Positions 1 through 7,379 of a DNA stretch of 64,000 bases are shown here, one piece after another. Position numbers and translations under genes: made by a program. The stretch comes from an uncultured Clostridia bacterium (GTDB lineage Bacteria > Bacillota > Clostridia > Lachnospirales > Anaerotignaceae). Position 1 is the stretch's first letter, and the number at the start of each line of letters is the position of its first letter. The notes beneath the pieces are model-generated. The model ran no database searches. It worked only from the letters and a program-made list of their open reading frames with translations, and was not told where the DNA came from. Location of the stretch: NCBI GenBank assembly GCA_910586765.1, contig CAJUJJ010000012.1, forward strand, positions 1 to 64,000, given 5' to 3'.

Positions 1-60
1 TTATTTCTTAACTGTTCAGTTTTCAAGGACCAATTTTTCGACTTCTTTCGAAATCGACGT
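1..60 (-). other. Probable rRNA operon leader (runs off the left edge)
   Basis: Read on the minus strand this stretch contains the string CCTTGAAAACTGAACAG, which resembles sequences found around 16S rRNA in firmicute rRNA operons. It lies just downstream of a consensus promoter pointing off the window. No rRNA itself is visible, so the assignment to a 16S leader is inference. Confidence 0.5.
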
Positions 61-65
61 GATAT

Positions 66-94
66 ATAATATCATCACTTTTTTATGTTGTCAA
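66..94 (-). promoter_or_regulatory. SigA promoter, probable rRNA P2
   Basis: On the minus strand the -35 is TTGACA (89-94), the spacer is 17 bp and the -10 is TATTAT (66-71). It is the last of four stacked minus-strand promoters and reads toward the left window edge. Confidence 0.75.
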
Positions 95-166
95 GCACTT
101 TTTTTATTTTTTTTAAATATTTTTTAGTGCTTTTTTTCGACTATTTTTTCACAGTCACGAGTATTT

Positions 167-194
167 ATTATACTCTTTTTTTATCATTTGTCAA
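167..194 (-). promoter_or_regulatory. SigA promoter, probable rRNA P1
   Basis: Minus-strand -35 TTGACA (189-194), 16 bp spacer, perfect -10 TATAAT (167-172). It lies immediately downstream of tRNA-Ser(GGA) and reads toward the left edge. Confidence 0.75.
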
Positions 195-228
195 CAACTT
201 TTTTAAAAATTTTTATTTTTTTAAAAAA

Positions 229-317
229 CGGAGAAGGTGGGATTTGAACCCACGCACCGCTACTAACGACCTACCCGCTTTCCAGGCGAGCCCCTTCAAC
301 CACTTGGGTACTTCTCC
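229..317 (-). tRNA. tRNA-Ser(GGA)
   Basis: An 89-base cloverleaf with the long variable arm typical of serine tRNA. The acceptor is GGAGAAG/CTTCTCC with discriminator G, and the T-arm contains GGGTTCAAATCCC. The anticodon loop CTGGAAA gives anticodon GGA. CCA is not encoded. It is the second gene of a two-tRNA minus-strand unit, 26 bases after tRNA-Ser(TGA), with rRNA-type promoters directly downstream. Confidence 0.95.
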
Positions 318-343
318 AAATGCTCTCAACAAAATTGATATGG

Positions 344-429
344 CGGAGAGGGTGGGATTCGAACCCACGGCCCCTTGCGGAGTCACTGGTTTTCAAGACC
401 AGCTCCTTAAACCACTCGGACACCTCTCC
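344..429 (-). tRNA. tRNA-Ser(TGA)
   Basis: An 86-base class II tRNA with a long variable arm. The acceptor is GGAGAGG/CCTCTCC with discriminator G, and the T-arm contains GGGTTCGAATCCC. The anticodon loop CTTGAAA gives anticodon TGA. CCA is not encoded. It is first in the minus-strand tRNA unit, behind promoters at 470-498 and 565-593. Confidence 0.95.
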
Positions 430-469
430 ATACTTTTTAGTTTACTACTTTTCAGCAGTTAACTTCTAC

Positions 470-498
470 ATCTTACATTATTTTTTATCATTTGTCAA
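470..498 (-). promoter_or_regulatory. SigA promoter of the tRNA-Ser unit (proximal)
   Basis: Minus-strand -35 TTGACA (493-498), 17 bp spacer, -10 TAAGAT (470-475). It lies about 40 bases before tRNA-Ser(TGA). Confidence 0.7.
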
Positions 499-564
499 CA
501 CTTTTTTTACTATTTTTTCTTCTTTTTCCAAATTCTATCGCAACAAAATGTTAACAGCTCAATT

Positions 565-593
565 ACTATACTTTATTTTTATTTCCCTGTCAA
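565..593 (-). promoter_or_regulatory. SigA promoter of the tRNA-Ser unit (distal)
   Basis: Minus-strand -35 TTGACA (588-593), 17 bp spacer, -10 TATAGT (565-570). The gene-free stretch 430-770 otherwise holds only AT-rich sequence. An inverted repeat AGAACA/TGTTCT at about 683-707 lies between these promoters and pepT; its role is unknown. Confidence 0.65.
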
Positions 594-770
594 GTGTTTT
601 TTATACATTTTTTTATAAAATATTATTTTTGCTATGATACTCCCATATTCTGTTATATTTAACAAAAAAATGAATAACAGAACATTTTTTTCTATTTTGT
701 TCTGGTTAAAAATGAAATATCGTGTTAAAATAGCATTATTTTAAAAATATAAACACAAGGAGATGGTTTT

Positions 771-1991
771 TTGAAAACTGTTACAGATAGATTTTTAGAA
801 TATGTAACATATCATACTACTTCAGACGAAGCTGTAAAAACTTGTCCTAGCACACCGCAGCAGTCTGTTTTTGCTTCTTTTCTAGCAGAAGAATGTAAAC
901 AAATTGGTTTAAGCAACATTTCTGTAGATGAAAACAGCTATGTTACTGCTTTTTTACCTTCTAATACACAAAAACAAATTCCAACAATAGGCTTTATTGC
1001 CCATATGGATACAAGCCCTGATGCTTCAGGGGAACACGTTTGCCCTCAAATTACTGAAAATTATGATGGAAAAAACATTGTTTTAAAAGCAAATACAACA
1101 CTTTCTCCTTCAGAATTTCCTTCTTTATTGCAATATAAAGGACAAACAATTATTACTTCAGATGGTATAACATTGTTGGGGGCAGATGACAAAGCAGGTA
1201 TTGCCGAAATATTAACTGCTATGCAATATCTAAAAGAGCATACAGAAATAGAGCATGGCAATATTGCCATTTGTTTTACACCTGACGAAGAAATTGGCAG
1301 AGGTGCTGACCTTTTTAATGTTTCTGCTTTTGGTGCAGATTTTGCTTATACAATAGATGGTGGTGCAGTTGGAGAATTAGAATATGAAAATTTTAATGCG
1401 GCTCGTGCCAACATTACTATACAAGGCAAAAGCGTTCACACGGGAACAGCCAAAAATACTATGATAAATGCGGCTCTCATTGCAGCAGAAATTATATCTT
1501 CTTTCCCTGCGGAGCAAACACCTTCTCACACAGAAGGCTATGAAGGTTTTTATCATTTATGTTATTGCAATAGTAATGTAGGCTCTGCTACACTTTCTTA
1601 CATTATAAGAGATTTTGACAAACAATCTTTTCAAAAAAGAAAAGAATTTATTGAAAATATGATTGCTGAAAAAAACGAAAAATATTGTGACAGAATTTAT
1701 TTAACAATATATGACGAATATCAAAATATGATAGAACAAATACAAGACAAGCCTCACATTATACAACTTGCAAAATCTTCTATGGAACAATGTGGCATTA
1801 CACCTATTATACAGCCTATACGTGGTGGTACAGATGGTGCAAGGCTTTCTTTTAAAGGGCTTCCTTGTCCTAATTTATTTACAGGCGGTCACAATTTTCA
1901 CGGCCCTTATGAATACATTGCTGTTTCTTCTATGGAAAAAGCAGTTGACGTTATTGTAACAATTTGCAAAAATGCTGTAACACTTTTATAA
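771..1991 (+). CDS. pepT: Peptidase T (tripeptide aminopeptidase)
   Basis: A 406-residue M20-family zinc aminopeptidase that removes the N-terminal residue of tripeptides in the cytosol. The first metal-binding segment is HMDTSPD (H78, D80). The bridging aspartate lies in GADDKAG (D140) and the catalytic glutamates in PDEE (E173/E174). A further metal-type Asp lies in TIDGG (D196), and the conserved GGTDGARLSF and GGHNFHGPYEY segments lie near the C-terminus. The length fits the family (about 405-410). The start is TTG at 771, chosen because AAGGAG lies 7-12 bases upstream and no in-frame ATG is near. The gene is monocistronic and ends in a hairpin terminator. Confidence 0.93.
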   Translation: MKTVTDRFLEYVTYHTTSDEAVKTCPSTPQQSVFASFLAEECKQIGLSNISVDENSYVTAFLPSNTQKQIPTIGFIAHMDTSPDASGEHVCPQITENYDGKNIVLKANTTLSPSEFPSLLQYKGQTIITSDGITLLGADDKAGIAEILTAMQYLKEHTEIEHGNIAICFTPDEEIGRGADLFNVSAFGADFAYTIDGGAVGELEYENFNAARANITIQGKSVHTGTAKNTMINAALIAAEIISSFPAEQTPSHTEGYEGFYHLCYCNSNVGSATLSYIIRDFDKQSFQKRKEFIENMIAEKNEKYCDRIYLTIYDEYQNMIEQIQDKPHIIQLAKSSMEQCGITPIIQPIRGGTDGARLSFKGLPCPNLFTGGHNFHGPYEYIAVSSMEKAVDVIVTICKNAVTLL

Positions 1992-1997
1992 AATACA

Positions 1998-2027
1998 AAA
2001 GAGAAGTCAAATTTGACTTCTCTTTTT
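1998..2027 (+). terminator. Rho-independent terminator of pepT
   Basis: A hairpin with arms AGAGAAGTCAAA and TTTGACTTCTCT is followed by a T run, 7 bases after the pepT stop. Confidence 0.85.
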
Positions 2028-2098
2028 ATACTGCTTTTTATTTGTACTCATTATCACTGTTTAAAACTGTTTTAGACTACTCATTTACAACATCATCA

Positions 2099-2656
2099 TT
2101 AAAAAGTTGGTGCAATACCACCTGACAAAACAGTAAGTAATTCGTCTGTTGATTTTACTTTCCATTGGTCATCTACTTTTGTTACTTCTATGTCTACAGT
2201 TTTTGTAATTGTGTTGTCTTTATTTTCTTCAATGGCTTGTTTGAGCATTTCCATAGATTTTTCTTCGTCCATTGCTTCAATATCTCCGCTTTCTGTCATT
2301 GCTGCTGCCATCATACTTTGCATTACTGCTGTCATATCTACAGTTGTAATATCTGTTGTTACAATAGCTACACCTTCTGTATCTGTATTTACAGATTTTA
2401 CTTCATATGTAATATTTTCAAATACAACTTTTGCTTCTGAAACATCTTCTGTATCTTCTGAATACATTATATCATCTTCTGTGATGTATTCATTTATTTT
2501 TGCTTGGTCAACTGCTTTGAATGCGTCCAAATAACCTGCTACTGCTGCTTCTGGAGTATTTGTATCTTGTACATCTTCTCCTCCTCCGCCGCCACTACAA
2601 GCTGCCATACCCAATGCCATCATTATTGATGTTAACAACAACAAAATTTTTCTCAT
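2099..2656 (-). CDS. Small secreted lipoprotein, paralogue of the next gene
   Basis: A 185-residue protein with a type II signal peptide (MRKILLLLT then lipobox MAAC, Cys20) followed by a glycine-rich linker. The mature part is acidic and alternates helical and beta-rich segments. It ends in a TITKTVDIEVTKVDDQWKVK segment that recalls the DUF4878/DUF5105 type of NTF2-like lipoprotein domains. It is clearly homologous along its length to the protein encoded at 2805-3377, so the two arose by tandem duplication. Each has its own ribosome binding site. Function is unknown; it should be anchored on the outer face of the membrane. Confidence 0.8.
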   Translation of the reverse strand: MRKILLLLTSIMMALGMAACSGGGGGEDVQDTNTPEAAVAGYLDAFKAVDQAKINEYITEDDIMYSEDTEDVSEAKVVFENITYEVKSVNTDTEGVAIVTTDITTVDMTAVMQSMMAAAMTESGDIEAMDEEKSMEMLKQAIEENKDNTITKTVDIEVTKVDDQWKVKSTDELLTVLSGGIAPTF

Positions 2657-2804
2657 AATTTAAAAACTCCCTTCCTTATTCATACTATTATGATACAATA
2701 CTACTATTCGTCAAAAACTTGTTTTAAACATACCATATTATTATAAAACACTTTTTATAATATTGCTATACTATTTTCTTTAAAAATTTTTTAATATACT
2801 AAAT

Positions 2805-3377
2805 TTATTGAAATGTTTCTTCTGACAAACCACCCGTTAATATCGTATTTAATTCGTCTGTTGTTTTTACTTTCCATTCTCCGTCTTCTGCTCTTTTTAC
2901 TTCTAAATTTACTGTTTTTGTAATGGTATTTTCTTTATTTTCTGCAATGCTATCTTTTAAAAGTGTCATAGCTTCTTCTTCTGTCATATCTGTACTATTT
3001 TCAGATGCTTCTAAGGCCTTTTTCATATATTCTTGCATTACGATATTCATATCTATATTTGTAACATCTACTGTTACAACAGCTGTACCTTCTGTATCTA
3101 TCACATCTACCGACTGTATATGATATGTAACATTTTCAAACATTACTTTTACTTGTGTAATATCTGTTTCACTGTCTTCTGAATACATGCTATCATATTG
3201 TGACACATATTGATTTACTTTTGTTTGGTCTCCTTCTTTTACTGCGTCCAACAAAGCTGCTACTGTTGCTTCTGGTGTACTGCTATTTTGTTCACTTTCT
3301 GCTTGTTCGCTTTTTCCGCAAGCTACCATACCCAACGCTACAACAAATGCTGTCAACAACAACAAAATTTTTCTCAT
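2805..3377 (-). CDS. Small secreted lipoprotein, paralogue of the previous gene
   Basis: A 190-residue lipoprotein with signal MRKILLLLTAFVVALG and lipobox MVAC. The start at 3377 is chosen over an upstream in-frame start at 3428 because it is preceded by GGGAG and directly opens the signal peptide, as in its paralogue. The C-terminal half shares the ENTITKTVNLEVKRAEDGEW pattern with the 2099-2656 protein. It lies upstream of its paralogue with a 148-base gap, so the two may be transcribed together or separately. Substrate and role are unknown. Confidence 0.8.
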   Translation of the reverse strand: MRKILLLLTAFVVALGMVACGKSEQAESEQNSSTPEATVAALLDAVKEGDQTKVNQYVSQYDSMYSEDSETDITQVKVMFENVTYHIQSVDVIDTEGTAVVTVDVTNIDMNIVMQEYMKKALEASENSTDMTEEEAMTLLKDSIAENKENTITKTVNLEVKRAEDGEWKVKTTDELNTILTGGLSEETFQ

Positions 3378-3546
3378 AAAATATAATCTCCCTTCTTTAA
3401 AAAACAGTACCATTATTTTAAACAGCACTATTATAAAATATCTTTCTTAATTTTTTTATACCATTTCTTTTAAAAATTTTCTAATTTTTTATACTATAGT
3501 AAAATTTCTTTTTTAATAAAAATGCTTATTTATCTACTCTTAATAT

Positions 3547-3575
3547 TTTACTTGACTTTACTCTTTTGGTATGAT
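3547..3575 (+). promoter_or_regulatory. Possible promoter of the tyrS leader
   Basis: TTTACT (3547-3552), 17 bp spacer, TATGAT (3570-3575). It is a weak match to SigA, placed just before the T-box leader. Confidence 0.35.
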
Positions 3576-3594
3576 ACCATTTTTAAAAAATAGA

Positions 3595-3830
3595 GTAATG
3601 CGATGATTGAGATATGGGCAAAGCTGGTTACAATAGCAGAGAGTAGTTTGTTTGCTGAAAAAACTACAGAACAGTATTTGTAAATTACGACTCATGAGCT
3701 TTCTGCAAGAGTACACGTTACAAAGGCAGAACGGTCGCCGCTCGTTATTGCGGCAATAAGGTATTTTTTAATACGAATTAAGGTGGTACCACGGGTTTCC
3801 TCGTCCTTTTGGACGAAGAAGCCTTTTTTT
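3595..3830 (+). promoter_or_regulatory. Tyrosine T-box leader with terminator/antiterminator
   Basis: A tRNA-sensing leader that controls tyrS by transcription attenuation. A distal stem I with GCTG in the loop (about 3646-3667) resembles the family. A TAC triplet at 3686-3688 is a plausible tyrosine specifier, just before an F-box-like CTCATGAGC. The canonical T-box AAGGTGGTACCACG is at 3780-3793. Its variable base is T, which would pair with the A discriminator of tRNA-Tyr. The terminator stem (about 3793-3823, loop TTTT) is followed by seven T residues. The exact 5' limit is estimated. Confidence 0.9.
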
Positions 3831-3875
3831 GTTACTTCCCCAAAAACAATATTTATAAAAAGGAGTTTATCAATT

Positions 3876-5111
3876 ATGGAAAAAAGAAACGCTTATGATG
3901 TACTAAAAGAAAGAGGATTTATTGAACAAATGACACATGAAGACGAAATCAGAGAACTGTTTTCTAAAGACGAGCCTGTGACATTTTATATTGGTTTTGA
4001 CCCTACAGCCGACAGCCTTCATGTAGGTCACTTTTTAACGGTTATGGCTATGGCACATATGCAAAGATGCGGTCATAGACCTATCTGTCTTATGGGCGGA
4101 GGCACTGGTATGATAGGCGACCCAACTGGTAAAACAGATATGCGTCGTATGATGACAACAGATGAAATTGACCACAATGTAGATTGTTTCAAAAAACAAC
4201 TTTCTCATTTTATAGATTTTAATGATGACAAAGCAATTATTGTAAACAATGCAGACTGGTTAAGAAATCTCAACTATATTGAATTTTTAAGAGAAATCGG
4301 TGTCAGCTTTTCTGTAAACAAAATGCTTACTGCGGAATGTTTCAAAACAAGAATGGAAAAAGGACTTTCTTTTTTAGAATTTAATTATATGATTATGCAG
4401 GCATATGACTTTTTAGAATTAAACAAACGTTACAACTGTGTTATGCAGTTAGGCGGCAATGACCAATGGTCAAATATTATTGCTGGTGTGGATTTAATCA
4501 GAAGAAAAGAAAGTAAACCAGCTTATGGTATGACATTCTCACTTTTGACAAACAGTGAAGGCAAAAAAATGGGCAAAACAGAAAATGGTGCTGTTTGGTT
4601 AGATGCTTCTAAAACATCTCCTTATGAATTTTATCAATACTGGAGAAATGTTGATGACAAAGATGTAAAAAAATGTCTTAGTCTTTTGACATTTTTGCCT
4701 ATGGAAGAAGTAAATCGTCTTTCTGCTTTAGAAGGCAGCGAAATCAACAAAGCAAAAGAAGTGCTTGCATTTGAATTGACCAAAATTGTACACAATGAGC
4801 AAGAAGCTACAAAAGCACAGCAAGCTGCAAAATCTTTATTTGAAAAAGGTGCAGCAGGCGGTTCTGTTCCTACTACAGAAATGTCTACAGCAGAATTTGT
4901 TGACGGCATTGACATTATTACACTTTTGACAACTGCTGGCATTGTACCCTCTCGTTCTGAAGCACGTAGACTGGTACAACAAGGTGGTATTAAAGTAGCT
5001 GACAAAAAAATCACTTCTATAGAACATAAAGTAACCATTGCTGATTTTACAAATAATGAAGTTTTAGTTCAAAAAGGCAAAAAAGGCTTCCACAATATTG
5101 TTATTTTTTAA
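3876..5111 (+). CDS. tyrS: Tyrosyl-tRNA synthetase
   Basis: A 411-residue class I aminoacyl-tRNA synthetase that charges tRNA-Tyr. The catalytic domain carries YIGFDPTADSLHVGH, with HVGH (49-52) as the HIGH motif, and KMGKT (231-235) as the KMSKS-type loop. A C-terminal S4-like RNA-binding domain begins near RSEARRLVQQGGIKV. The start is ATG 3876, set by AAGGAG at 3860-3865; an open frame extends upstream to 3783 but overlaps the T-box terminator and is not credible coding. Expression should rise when uncharged tRNA-Tyr binds the leader. Confidence 0.95.
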   Translation: MEKRNAYDVLKERGFIEQMTHEDEIRELFSKDEPVTFYIGFDPTADSLHVGHFLTVMAMAHMQRCGHRPICLMGGGTGMIGDPTGKTDMRRMMTTDEIDHNVDCFKKQLSHFIDFNDDKAIIVNNADWLRNLNYIEFLREIGVSFSVNKMLTAECFKTRMEKGLSFLEFNYMIMQAYDFLELNKRYNCVMQLGGNDQWSNIIAGVDLIRRKESKPAYGMTFSLLTNSEGKKMGKTENGAVWLDASKTSPYEFYQYWRNVDDKDVKKCLSLLTFLPMEEVNRLSALEGSEINKAKEVLAFELTKIVHNEQEATKAQQAAKSLFEKGAAGGSVPTTEMSTAEFVDGIDIITLLTTAGIVPSRSEARRLVQQGGIKVADKKITSIEHKVTIADFTNNEVLVQKGKKGFHNIVIF

Positions 5112-5125
5112 TATTGCTAATAAAA

Positions 5126-5155
5126 AAGGCATTGCAGAACAATCTGCAATGCCTT
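5126..5155 (+). terminator. tyrS terminator hairpin, left copy (lacks T tract)
   Basis: A palindrome AAGGCATTGCAGA...TCTGCAATGCCTT lies 14 bases after tyrS. It is followed by AATCTG instead of a T run. An identical hairpin with the T run sits at 5365-5394, on the far side of a 209-base repeat element, so the original terminator appears to have been split and duplicated. Confidence 0.7.
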
Positions 5156-5364
5156 AATCTGTCAAAAAACTTCATTTTGCTGTAAAAAGCAAGGGGTTTG
5201 GGGAGTGCAACTCCCCATTTTAATCCGCAAGGGGGGCTTTGCCCACCTGAGGAAAACAGCGAGTTTCAAGGCTGTTAAGCCGATGGAACAAGCTGTTTAT
5301 ACTTCTGTTTAAACAAGTCGAAAACCTGTTTTCGACTTAGCGTGTCGATTTTATCGACACGCTA
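5156..5364. repeat. Repeat element copy A (about 209 bp)
   Basis: A structured non-coding element with local hairpins: GGGGAGTGCAACTCCCC, AAGTCGAAAACCTGTTTTCGACTT-type and GTGTCGATTTTATCGACAC. It is closely repeated in inverted orientation at 5738-5918, sharing GGAAAACAGCGAGTTTCAAG, GGCTGTTAAGCCGATGGAA and several other blocks. It is bounded by two copies of the tyrS terminator hairpin. No coding capacity or transposase is seen, so it may be a non-autonomous mobile element or an intergenic palindromic repeat. Confidence 0.75.
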
Positions 5365-5397
5365 AAGGCATTGCAGAACAATCTGCAATGCCTTTTT
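5365..5397 (+). terminator. tyrS terminator hairpin, right copy (with T tract)
   Basis: The same 30-base hairpin as at 5126-5155, here followed by TTTTT. It probably is the functional half of the original tyrS terminator. The palindrome could also stop transcripts from the minus-strand gene at 5447-5623. Confidence 0.65.
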
Positions 5398-5446
5398 GCT
5401 TTTTAAAGCATATGGAAAATGTACACGACTTCCCTCATTTTCAATA

Positions 5447-5623
5447 TTAGCAGCCGCAGTTATTTCCCAACTGATTGTTATTATTGCCACAGCAGCATAA
5501 AAGCAGTATTATCCACAGCCAAGAATTATCTCCGAAACCGCCATTATTGCCATTACCGCAGCAGCACAAAAGCAACAATATCCAAATCCAATTTTCTCCA
5601 CAACCACAACCAAATCCATTCAT
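5447..5623 (-). CDS. Small Cys/Gly-rich hydrophobic protein (58 aa)
   Basis: ATG at 5623 is preceded by a strong TAAGGAGG site and opens a 58-codon frame ending with TAA at 5447. The product has two internal near-repeats: WIWILLLLCCCGNGNN at about residues 12-27 and WLWIILLLCCCGNNNN at about 35-50. It opens with NGFGCGCG and closes with NNCGC. Hydrophobic CCC-containing mini-proteins of this kind occur in Clostridium relatives and are often labelled chorion-class high-cysteine proteins. Function is unknown; spore-coat or membrane association is only a guess. It lies between the two inverted repeat elements. Confidence 0.75.
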   Translation of the reverse strand: MNGFGCGCGENWIWILLLLCCCGNGNNGGFGDNSWLWIILLLCCCGNNNNQLGNNCGC

Positions 5624-5708
5624 ACTATAATACCTCCTTAAATTTAAGAAATGTTTGTTGTTACATCTCTATACTATGAGGCATTTTGTAAAATATTGCC
5701 TGTCTAAC

Positions 5709-5737
5709 AAAAAAAATTTTTGTCGTACAAGCTCAAA
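5709..5737. repeat. Direct repeat flanking element B, left copy
   Basis: An AAAAAATTTTTGTCGTACAA-type string followed by GCTCAAA. It matches 5919-5946, across the hisE stop codon, with about three differences. It looks like a duplicated hisE 3' end. Confidence 0.6.
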
Positions 5738-5918
5738 CGTGTCGAAAAAATCGACACGTTAAGTCGAAAACCTGTTTTCGACTTATTAAAACAGAAGAAT
5801 AAACAGCTCATTCCATCGGCTTAACAGCCTTGAAACTCGCTGTTTTCCTCAGGTGGGCAAAGCTCTCCTTGCGGATTAAAGTGGGGACTTGCAGTCCCCA
5901 AGCTCCTTGCTTTTTATT
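5738..5918. repeat. Repeat element copy B (about 181 bp, inverted relative to copy A)
   Basis: The reverse complement of this stretch reproduces most of the 5156-5364 element, including AATCCGCAAGG, GCTTTGCCCACCTGAGG, AACAGCGAGTTTCAAGGC and the two TCGA-loop hairpins. Internal differences are small substitutions. The bounding direct repeats (5709-5737 and 5919-5946) differ completely from those around copy A. The hairpin GGGGACTGCAAGTCCCC could help terminate hisE transcripts. Confidence 0.75.
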
Positions 5919-5946
5919 AAAAAAAATTTTTGTTGTACAACTCAAA
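5919..5946. repeat. Direct repeat flanking element B, right copy (overlaps the hisE end)
   Basis: An AAAAAATTTTTGTTGTACAA-type string followed by CTCAAA, which includes the hisE stop codon. It pairs with 5709-5737. Confidence 0.6.
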
Positions 5947-6271
5947 TTTCTGTTCTAGTATGAAATTGTTTTAAATTTCCTTGTTTTAATTCTCTTTTTT
6001 GCAGTTCTTCAAATACTTCTTGCCATGTGATTTCTTTTTCTGCAAGCAATACAGAAATATGATACAATAAATCAGACAACTCATATATCACTTCTTTTTT
6101 ATCTTCATTTTTTGCCGCAATAATGGTTTCTGTTGCTTCTTCTCCTACTTTTTTTAATATTTTATCAATGCCTTGTTCAAACAAATAATTGGTATAAGAA
6201 CCTTCTTTTGCATTGCTTTTTCTATCTAATATAATATCATACAATTCATAAAGCACTTCACTATAATTCAT
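5942..6271 (-). CDS. hisE: Phosphoribosyl-ATP pyrophosphatase
   Basis: A 109-residue MazG-like pyrophosphohydrolase for the second step of histidine synthesis (PR-ATP to PR-AMP). The acidic metal-binding helices are visible as KVGEEATETIIAAKN and the downstream YELSDLLYHISVLL. It is the last gene of the his operon and its ATG overlaps the hisI stop by one base (TAATG), so coupling is likely. The two activities are separate here rather than fused as in HisIE. Its 3' end abuts repeat element B. Confidence 0.93.
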   Translation of the reverse strand: MNYSEVLYELYDIILDRKSNAKEGSYTNYLFEQGIDKILKKVGEEATETIIAAKNEDKKEVIYELSDLLYHISVLLAEKEITWQEVFEELQKRELKQGNLKQFHTRTEI

Positions 6272-6606
6272 TACAATATTTCCTCCCCTTTTTCATTTCT
6301 ATAAAAACAAGAACGTTTTCCTGTATGGCAAGCTGCTCCTATTTGTTCAATTTTTATCAAAACAGCATCTGCATCACAGTCATACAATATTTGTTTTACA
6401 TACTGAAAATGTCCAGATGTTTCCCCTTTATGCCAAAGTTGTTTTCTGCTTCTGCTGTAATAATATACTGTGCCTTTTTGTAATGTCAATTCCATTGCCT
6501 CTTTATTGGCATATGCCAACATAAGCACTTGTCCATTTTGATAGTCTTGTGTAATTACTGGTATCAAACCCTTTTCATCAAATTTTAATTGTTCTATAAA
6601 AGACAT
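6271..6606 (-). CDS. hisI: Phosphoribosyl-AMP cyclohydrolase
   Basis: A 111-residue zinc enzyme opening the adenine ring of PR-AMP (third histidine step). Family motifs present are VLMLAYANKEA, TVYYYSRSRKQLWHKGETSG, the metal-binding DCDAD and AACHTGKRSCFYR, with the zinc cysteines. The start ATG at 6606 is preferred because AAGGAG lies 6 bases upstream. A GTG at 6621 would place that site inside the coding region. It is coupled to hisF upstream and hisE downstream. Confidence 0.94.
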   Translation of the reverse strand: MSFIEQLKFDEKGLIPVITQDYQNGQVLMLAYANKEAMELTLQKGTVYYYSRSRKQLWHKGETSGHFQYVKQILYDCDADAVLIKIEQIGAACHTGKRSCFYRNEKGEEIL

Positions 6607-6620
6607 CTTTTTCTCCTTCA

Positions 6621-7379
6621 CTATATCCTAACAGCTATTCCTTTTTCATTCAAATACTGTTTTAACTCTCTAATTTCTAATTCTCTAAAATGAAACAGTG
6701 ATGCGGCAAGTGCTGCATCTGCTTCCCCTTCTGTAAGCACATCATAAAAATGTTGTTTTTTTCCTGCTCCCCCAGAAGCAATTACAGGTATTTTGACTTT
6801 TGAAGCAATGGCTTTTGTTAAAGCAATATCATATCCATTTTTTACACCATCGCAGTCCATACTTGTCAAAAGTATTTCTCCTGCTCCCAAATCTTCTGCT
6901 TCCAGTGCCCATTCTACTGCATCTCTACCAGTATTTACCCTTCCGCCATTCAAATACACATCAAAACCGCCCTCGGGTCTTGCTTTGGCATCTATGGCAA
7001 CAACAACACACTGATTTCCAAATTTTTCCGCAGCTTGTTTTATCATTTCTGGTCTTTTTAATGCAGCACTATTTACTGAAATTTTATCTGCTCCTGCACT
7101 CAATATTTTTCTAAAATCTTCTATTGTTCTAATACCTCCCCCTACTGTAAGAGGTATAAATACCTGCTCTGCTGTTCTTTTTACAACATCTAACATAATA
7201 TCTCTTGCATCAGAAGATGCTGTAATATCTAAAAATACCAGCTCATCTGCCATAGATTGATTGTAATAAGAAGCAATTTCTACAGGGTCACCTGCATCTT
7301 TTAAATTGACAAAATTTACTCCTTTTACTACTCTGCCGTTTTTTACATCTAAACAGGGTATAATTCTTTTTGTGTGCAT
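6621..7379 (-). CDS. hisF: Imidazole glycerol phosphate synthase, cyclase subunit
   Basis: A 252-residue (beta/alpha)8 barrel that uses ammonia from HisH to turn PRFAR into imidazole glycerol phosphate and AICAR. It begins MHTKRIIPCLDVKNGRVVKG, where CLDV holds the N-terminal catalytic Asp, and carries the phosphate-binding PLTVGGGIRT and PVIASGGAG loops and the second Asp in TSMDCDG. A GAGGAGG site precedes the ATG. It is separated from hisA by a 311-base repeat-bearing gap, unlike the otherwise tightly packed operon. Confidence 0.95.
   Translation of the reverse strand: MHTKRIIPCLDVKNGRVVKGVNFVNLKDAGDPVEIASYYNQSMADELVFLDITASSDARDIMLDVVKRTAEQVFIPLTVGGGIRTIEDFRKILSAGADKISVNSAALKRPEMIKQAAEKFGNQCVVVAIDAKARPEGGFDVYLNGGRVNTGRDAVEWALEAEDLGAGEILLTSMDCDGVKNGYDIALTKAIASKVKIPVIASGGAGKKQHFYDVLTEGEADAALAASLFHFRELEIRELKQYLNEKGIAVRI

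Noticed and set aside
85..637. Plus-strand ORFs over the two serine tRNAs
   Set aside because: They are translations of tRNA complements and T-rich promoter sequence, without ribosome sites.
2165..2534. Plus-strand ORFs over the lipoprotein gene
   Set aside because: Compositionally odd shadow frames (His/Cys/Phe-rich or Ser/Ile-rich) opposite a lipoprotein with a clear signal peptide.
3783..3875. N-terminal extension of TyrS
   Set aside because: It overlaps the T-box and its terminator; the AAGGAG site and family start fix ATG 3876.
5419..5679. Plus-strand ORF of 86 codons over the Cys-rich gene
   Set aside because: It lies antisense to a better supported minus-strand gene that has a TAAGGAGG site and a recognisable repeat structure.
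5156..5918. Composite transposon
   Set aside because: The two inverted elements have no transposase and are bounded by different direct repeats, so they look like separate insertions rather than ends of one transposon.
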